Source: Spinacia oleracea (lineage: Eukaryota > Streptophyta > Magnoliopsida > Caryophyllales > Amaranthaceae). Taken from it: a stretch of DNA of 64,000 nucleotides. Position numbers and translations under genes: made by a program. Each line of letters starts with the position of its first letter. The stretch's first letter is position 1. The stretch covers positions 53,918,517 to 53,982,516 of the forward strand of contig NC_079490.1 in the NCBI RefSeq assembly GCF_020520425.1, written 5' to 3'. The notes under the pieces were generated by a model, which was not told where the DNA came from, ran no database searches, and saw nothing but the letters and a program-made list of their open reading frames with translations. Of this stretch, positions 58,151 through 64,000 are shown piece after piece.

Positions 58151-58976
58151 ATGGCTACCACCGTGGAACATCTCTCTACAGAAAATCAATCCCTAGCAGT
58201 TGCACAAAGCTACATCTGCTATGGCTCTTCAGGGCCACTCTCCCAGAATAGCGCCGCCGAATTTAGACCAATGATTTTCAGTGACTGTAACATGCTGAAC
58301 GATGGGTACCTATACCACACACTTTTGGGCTATGTTCGGGTTAGAAAAGAAGCCACTATCCAAAGAAGAGGCGCAATAATGACCCTGGCTCTGCAAGATA
58401 AAGAATTTGATCCCATTAAGTTGATTGCTCCATCCCGTCCACCAAAGGACAAGTTGAGCGTGGCTGGCACAAAAACTTCATGTTGACTAACACCCAAGGA
58501 ATAAAGTTCAAAGTGTCTGCTGGAGAAGGCTCAGTGTTTGATAACTCTGAATCTTAGTCCGAATCCGATAGTGACGAATCTGTAGATACTTCTCAATGTA
58601 GCATAGATCCAGAAACTTCCACTCCGGAAGCCCTTTTCAATGTAATGCTTAATGATTTCTATAAAATGAACATAGTTTCTGCGTATACGCCGTCTAAAAG
58701 TCTGAATAGCCAAACTGAATGCGTTACAAATGATGAATATGAAGATGAATATGATGAATTCACCAAAGCTAAAAATGAACAAGAATATAAAAATCCAGTG
58801 GTTAAGCATACTGAATCAGTAAACATTGGAACCGAGGAAGATCCAAAACTCGTAAGGATCGACTTAACCTCAAATCCCACTGAAAAATCCGATCTAATCT
58901 CCAAACTTAGGGAATTCATGGGTGTTTTTGCATGGTCCTACAGAGACATGCCCGTAATAGATCGAGAAATCGCCTA
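58151..58976 (+). pseudogene. Tat-lineage gypsy pol fragment captured in CACTA-2
   Basis: Near 58375-58430 the text MTLALQDKEFDP parallels MTTLALQDESFDP in element B (near 48640). Further on, 58800-58975 reads NIGTEEDPKLVRIDL, LISKLREFMGVFAWSYRDMP and VIDREIA-stop. That is the block just before the reverse transcriptase core of Tat-type Ty3 elements. Stops near 58484 and 58555 and small shifts break the frame. The first 60 codons (from ATG 58151) are not recognised. It is a decayed piece of a different Tat copy than B, which lacks this part. Confidence 0.7.
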
Positions 58977-61399
58977 GCATACGATACTTACTGTCAGATT
59001 CTCTCTATACTGATTCCATGATGGTAACTTTACAAATTCAGTGCTCGAGTTGCGGGGTATAATATCAGGTATTAGTTATACATAAATTTTTGCGTACGCA
59101 ATAAAATAAAATGTGAAATTACAGGCATGATATAAACTGCTCTCATCTCATATGATATTTATAAGAATACAAGTGACTCCACAATTACAGATTCCTCAAC
59201 AGATGAATTATTAGGCCAAACTAAAATTTTAAAGACCTATCTTCAACTATTGAGAAGTTATCAGATCTTATCTGATGAATTTGTGAGCAGTAGCCAGGTC
59301 ACACAGGAAATCTATTACAAGCAGGGTTGAGGGGAAGAAAGAGAGAGAAGAGGGGTATTAGCTCGTCGACTGAGTCCAGACTCTATTCTGAAATAACAGA
59401 GTTGTTTTCTCCCGTGCTCTTATTTGTTTCTATAGGTCATATTTAGGTTGTTCATGGGTGTTGTATATAACGGCAGTACACTTTGACTCCTGTTTAAAGG
59501 GTTTTACTAGCTTTAAACTGGTTTATCTCAGGATAATGGCCTGATAAATGAGACCAGCTTTGAGGAGAGCTAACATGAACCTAGGTTTTATTGGCTTTAA
59601 ACTCATTTAGGCGTTGTCTATTAACTGGTTTTTTCCAGGAGAAGGCTGCTTTGTTAGCAGGTTAGAACTTAGAAATTACGCGGGAAACTGGACTAAAAAT
59701 GTTTCAGGAAAGAAGACAAACCTCGTATAACTTCTTACTTCTTCCTTTAGATTCAATTGGGAACTGTCTCAGCATTACAAACAATCTGGAGTCGTTCATA
59801 GAAAACATGACAAGTAAATACAGATACGAAGTATACTGGTATACCAAATTTGCATTGTTGTTCGGTTATAGACGATCAAACTACTCAAACATTCAAAAAC
59901 TGACCTTCGTCCGTAAAACAAGAAACTGATCGCAGCAACAAATGAGACAGCTGACAGAATATAAAGAAGTTTAGACAGTCTGAAAATAGTGGTCCCATAA
60001 CAAAAAAAAAATCATCATCAATAACAGAAACGAACCTGTAATAAAGATCCGTCCTACGGTTTCCAATGCTTCACTGTTATACAACCAGAGAAAAATCCAG
60101 ATACAAACCTAAAGCATAAAATATAACTATCACAGATTCAAACCCTTCGAAAATAAACTGGTAACAAATCACTGACATGAAAGATAAAGTAAACATGAGA
60201 TGTAATAAACCTGTATGAAGTAAATTCCAGCGTTTAGCAATATGTAAACAAGCCTCAGCTTATCAGTTGGAAGATCCAGTAACACCAATGTTAGAACCTG
60301 TCAGAAGCAGAATATCAATGCTATTTTAATTTTCAGAACTTGCTGCGGTTTGCATCTAAAGCATAAACCTTCAAATGAAACAATAACATAAACAACTAGT
60401 TACAATTTCCACCCTATATCCCTAAATAATCATGGGAAACTAAGAGCCATCAATGGCAGTAAGTGTACAACAGTACAAGGATACGAGTAACAGTCTTTTT
60501 CTGACATTACTAGGCATACCTGCAATCCAGCATGATGGTGACAGTGATATATCAGACCACAGAGCGAAATACCGATAATAAAAAGTGATTGTTAGCTGGT
60601 TTTTTCCAGGAGAAGGCTGCTTTGTTAGCAGGAACATTTTTGTCTCCAATGACTTATTTGGCACTTACTAGAACTACAATGAGGCCATGTAACTTAATGC
60701 TTGATGCTTCTGTACTGTGTAACTCATACTTTTTTAGCTTAATCTAATTCTGCCCAGTTTATTACCAAAAAAAAAATGAGGCCAGTAGAAAACTAAAATA
60801 AGAAAGACTAAAATGACTGCTGCAAAGCACAAGAACAGTTAAATACAAGTTGTGCCAAATACTAAACTAAAACAATCAATAGCAATTACAGGTAACTTAA
60901 AGACAATGAAGTACCACATTGTATTACCTAAACACTAGTACTGATAAAAGTAAATTCTCGAAGGAATCAATGGACGTTAACACACTATGTAAACCAAACA
61001 ATATCCACAGGCCTTGGTTCCCTGGCTGGGACACTATTTTTATCTTTAGCCAGCAAAAAGAGCTAAAACGCACAGAAAATCCACCAAAATCTCTAAAAAT
61101 GTGGCTTACAGCACCCTGACAATCTGACATTATTCTAATAATATCAATCTCACCGAAACTCTACTAAACCAAAACACTACCTTAATTCATCTTTCCTTCC
61201 TAATTTTTGTTGGAAGTTCTTATTAGTGACACACAAAGAAAAGAGAAAATCTCCTAAACAATCTCCGAAATAATCCACAAACAGACTTGGCCCAACAGGA
61301 AAATACAATTCATAACAAAAGCATTTACATCCAAATCATACATAAAAAAAACCAAAAAACAGACTTGATAAGTACACAACTCAAAAAATATAAAATATT

Positions 61400-61560
61400 T
61401 GAGAAAAGGGAAGAAATCATAAGCAGCAGGAGGGGTGAGACAGAAGAAAGGGAAGGAGAGAGATTAAGAGACGGGAATACCTCGTCGGAGAAGTCGACGC
61501 CGATCGCCAATGAGTTTGCGGTTCTCTAGAAAGACGATGCTAAAATGCAGGTTTCTTGGA
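61400..61560 (-). pseudogene. Possible captured first exon in CACTA-2
   Basis: On the - strand a CTAGGGCTTCCAAG-type leader is followed by an open AIGVDFSDE and a GTATTC donor-like edge at about 61478. This looks like a plant gene start without an ATG in frame. Unidentified. Confidence 0.25.
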
Positions 61561-61857
61561 AGCCCTAGCATCAAGAAAATTACCATAAGGTAAACCCAAT
61601 AATTCCGACCCCGCAACAAGCCCAAATACAGTGAAAATTTTCACAAAGATCAATTTACACTAAAAGAATAACATCACCAAGATATTATGAAATAAACCAA
61701 ATTGCGACCAAGATATTATGAAATAAACCAATGAATTCATTAAATTAACATATGAATCAAAAAATTTGAAAAATTAATTCACCAAATTAACAAACAAGAA
61801 GTGGTTTCAGGAATAAATACAGTCATAAAACAAACAAGAAGTGAGCTACTTACTTAC

Positions 61858-62260
61858 CCCCGAACAAGTGGTTTTCTAGTCTTCCTTTGGCCAAAAACTC
61901 GTACACCAGAAACCAATCTTGGCCATCAAGGAAGTATCCAAACAGTTTCACCAGATTAGGATGATGCAGTTGGCCAATATAGTTTAACTCTGACTGCATC
62001 AAATAAGCGTACGTGCTATAAGGAATCGAAATAGACCAGCTAGGAAGAGTCAATGACAAATGAGCGAATATAGAAAGGTAGCAAAACATTACCAACCAAT
62101 ACTCCTTGTCACCCTGGAAAACTTCAGGTTTAAGGTTCTTGAAAGAAACAGTCGTTCCAGTTTCAGTTGTTGAAGGAGAGAGAGTCTGCTCATCAATCCA
62201 CCCCTTGAAAACTAAATCAGAACCATCATCGCCGTTCTTTCACCAGTTGAAAAGGACGAG
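61858..62260 (-). pseudogene. Captured receptor-like cytoplasmic kinase exons in CACTA-2
   Basis: The exon at about 62260-62097 reads VFKGWIDEQTLSPSTTE, then VSFKNLKPEVFQGDKEYWL, matching the N-lobe of RLCK-VII/PBL-type kinases. The glycine loop is eroded but the VAVK-type lysine is kept. After a GTAATG donor and an intron, the exon 61994-61858 reads ELNYIGQLHHPNLVKLFGY, then LVYEFLAKGRLENHLFGG, ending at GTAAGTAAG. The catalytic HRD and DFG parts are absent. A kinase N-lobe scrap without activity. Confidence 0.88.
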
Positions 62261-63309
62261 CTTCCATCGTACATATCTACCAAAATTTCAAGTTAGATTC
62301 ATTTATATGATCCATATATCACAATTACCATAAAAGGTCGATCGGATATGCTTCTATTAAGCTTAATAAATAACTTGATGAAAGAAAGCAACAAGTATTT
62401 TTCAACATATGCCAACATGAATAAGACCTTCTATTATTTTATATATGTTGTGACTAATCGTTAACAATAACTCGACTGAAACTAAAAACAATGATCCATT
62501 TCGAAGTAAAAGGGCAAAAGGCTAGCAGCAACGATCGATTCGTTTACCCTGTTGATTTATACCCACGAAATACTAGCAACATAACCCAGAAAGGCATTTT
62601 CCTAACAAATTAAACCCAAAACCATCATCATTCTTCAATCTATCATGTTATCAAATTCTCAAATCCAGAACAATCTAACTTACACTTCTTAATTAAAAAA
62701 ACAGCAAGATTTAATAAAAACAAACTGCAAACAACTGATTGAAATAAATCTTTGAGTATAGAGAAATTACCAGCAAGCTAAGTGAATCCGGATGATGCGA
62801 ATTTCCAAAACTGCTAAGTATTAAAGACAAATCAATCCACAAGAAAACAATTAAACCTACTAAGTTGCTTATAATACTTGCCTCTCCGTTTCGTCTCAAC
62901 TCTCAAGTAATCTCGGCTTGCTCCGTCGACCACCACTGTGGGCTGTCGTCAGTCACTCACGCCGCTGCTGTGGAGTGGTTCTGAATGGTGCTCTGCCACC
63001 GATACGAAAAGCCCTAACTCCCAAATCCCCAAATTCTAATTCACAAACCCTAATTTTTTGAGAAGCAGAGGAGAGAGAAAAACGCAGAGGGAAGAAGAAG
63101 AAGGCCAGCGAGGAAGATCGAAGAAGAAGAAGGGGCAAGGTCTGCGGTGTTTCCGGTAGAGCTGAGGGAAGATCGAAGAAGAAGGGCCAGGTGTACGGTG
63201 CGAAGGAGAGGAAGATCGAGAGAAGAAGAAGAGACTACTGAGGGTGGGATATGAATTTCGAAATTGGTCACGAGGTTTGAGATAGAAATGTTTCGTCTGA
63301 GTTAAAGTT

Positions 63310-63545
63310 GCAGCGAAAAAAATTTACAAACATGTTATTGCAGGGGGCTTTTACCATGTACGCTGCAAAATAAAAGGCCTATTGCAGGGGGCTTTTACTA
63401 TGTACGCTGCAAAAATCTCTTTTGCAGGGGGCAATTAATTTGTACGCTGTAATAACCCTTTAAAGGGTTTGACCCGCGTTGACCGACTGGTTGTTGAAGC
63501 GTATTAATACTTGTACGCTGCAACAAGGGGGCTGCAACAGGGGTT
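63310..63545. repeat. Right subterminal inverted-repeat array of CACTA-2
   Basis: Repeated ATTGCAGGGGGCTTTTAC and TGTACGCTGCAA words, related to the left array but with GGGGGC replacing GCGTAC in several units. Confidence 0.88.
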
Positions 63546-63558
63546 TTTTCTACTAGTG

Positions 63559-63706
63559 TGCGATGAGAATGCAAATCTGATTAGGACAATGACATCGCTG
63601 TTTTCTCAAGTTTTAGAATCCATTCGCAGTGAAGATGCTTCAACACAACTTATAGACGCTGCACAAACCGCCTTGTGTATGGCTAACCCACCGGTATTAT
63701 TTAAAC
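63559..63706 (+). pseudogene. Ptta/En/Spm-type transposase gene, last coding piece
   Basis: The coiled-coil exon resumes exactly after CACTA-2 and its TGC duplication. It reads CDENANLIRTMTSLF and continues to LCMANPP near 63690 in the same frame as the left part. The frame beyond is intron-like or 3' sequence. Confidence 0.8.
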
Positions 63707-63816
63707 CCTTTCACTTAGCATTTTCTACTATTTTCTTTGACTTCTTTTGAGGCTACACTGTTTTCTGTGACATTATGTGAAATGTGTGATCGATTGACTG
63801 ACTGTAATGAGTAAAG

Positions 63817-63940
63817 AACTAAACAAGCTTTATACAAAACAGAACTGGGCTTTACAAAGCAGAACTTAGCTTTACAAAACAGAAATGAGCTTTACAAAAC
63901 AGAACTGGGCTTTATAGAAAACAGAACTGAGCTTTACAAA
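63817..63940. repeat. Tandem 20-bp repeats near the right edge
   Basis: Six units of about 20 bp on AGAACTGGGCTTTACAAAAC, with one enlarged by two bases. They lie about 110 bp beyond the last recognisable Ptta coding text, so they could belong to the 3' or subterminal part of CACTA-0. Confidence 0.85.
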
Positions 63941-64000
63941 GTTTTGCATCCTCTGTTACTCATGTTGCTACATAGTGGACATGATTAATTGTCAGACAAA

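Larger units (their letters stand above)
56051..63558. mobile_element. CACTA-2: non-autonomous CACTA element with captured fragments
   Basis: The ends are CACTAGTAGAAAAAACCC and its exact inverse GGGTTTTTTCTACTAGTG. TSD TGC is at 56048-56050 and 63559-63561. Subterminal repeats occur at both ends. No TNP2 gene lies inside. The contents include a Tat pol fragment, kinase exons, a possible - strand exon and long unassigned AT-rich stretches (about 56760-58150, 58980-61250 and 62340-63300). Confidence 0.93.
14591..64000 (+). mobile_element. CACTA-0: decayed autonomous-type CACTA (En/Spm) backbone, interrupted
   Basis: The visible pieces are 14591-19020, 33626-35145, 54158-56050 and 63559-64000, with other elements between. 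They hold a TNP2-type transposase gene followed on the same strand by a Ptta/En/Spm-type gene, the usual order in plant CACTA elements. Neither terminus is in the window. That both genes belong to one element is inferred from order, strand and matching decay. They could be two neighbouring elements. Confidence 0.65.

Noticed and set aside
61858..62260. A functional kinase gene
   Set aside because: Only N-lobe exons are present. The catalytic loop and activation segment are missing and it sits inside CACTA-2.

Overview
The window is plant nuclear DNA made almost entirely of nested transposable elements. It carries Copia, Athila-like and Tat/Ogre-like LTR retrotransposons, CACTA (En/Spm) DNA transposons, Stowaway-like MITEs, and scraps of typical plant genes (YTH/ECT, glutathione peroxidase, receptor-like cytoplasmic kinase, plant mobile domain). 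A eudicot is likely. Amaranthaceae (spinach/beet type) is only a guess from the look of the repeats. I see no intact host gene and no rRNA, plastid or bacterial-style operon.

The backbone from about 14.6 kb to beyond the right edge appears to be one old CACTA element (CACTA-0). It has a decayed TNP2 transposase gene (14623-17866) followed by a decayed Ptta/En/Spm (Transposase_24-type) gene (33947 to about 63706), both on the + strand. Three elements sit inside it with perfect target-site duplications (TSDs). CACTA-1 is at 19021-33625 (TSD TTA). A gag-protease Tat/Ogre-like element, B, is at 35146-54157 on the - strand (TSD ATGGT). CACTA-2 is at 56051-63558 (TSD TGC). Element B was itself hit by a deleted Copia element, Copia-1, at 39029-45654 (TSD ATTAG). 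By eye the LTRs of B differ at about 2% of sites and those of Copia-1 at about 1%, which agrees with that order.

The left 14.6 kb is a second nested stack, with every member on the - strand. A Copia element with a gag start (about 13954-14590) invades the 5' side of TNP2. It is cut by an Athila-like element (LTR 11826-13953), which is cut by a Copia element of the Copia-1 LTR family (LTR 9617-11007). That one abuts a second Tat/Ogre-like copy, A (1-8721), which runs off the left edge.

The less ordinary content is as follows. (i) The Tat-like elements carry many copies of a GC-rich double-hairpin motif about 57 bp long (11 seen) and repeated polypurine-tract-like motifs. (ii) Element B has gag and protease but no reverse transcriptase, RNase H or integrase, and carries an antisense plant-mobile-domain gene with a recognisable intron. 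(iii) Element A carries a YTH/ECT cDNA-like fragment, CACTA-1 carries glutathione peroxidase exons plus unidentified exons, and CACTA-2 carries kinase exons and a Tat pol fragment. (iv) A TIR element inside a MITE inside CACTA-1 holds two 157-bp fold-back hairpins.
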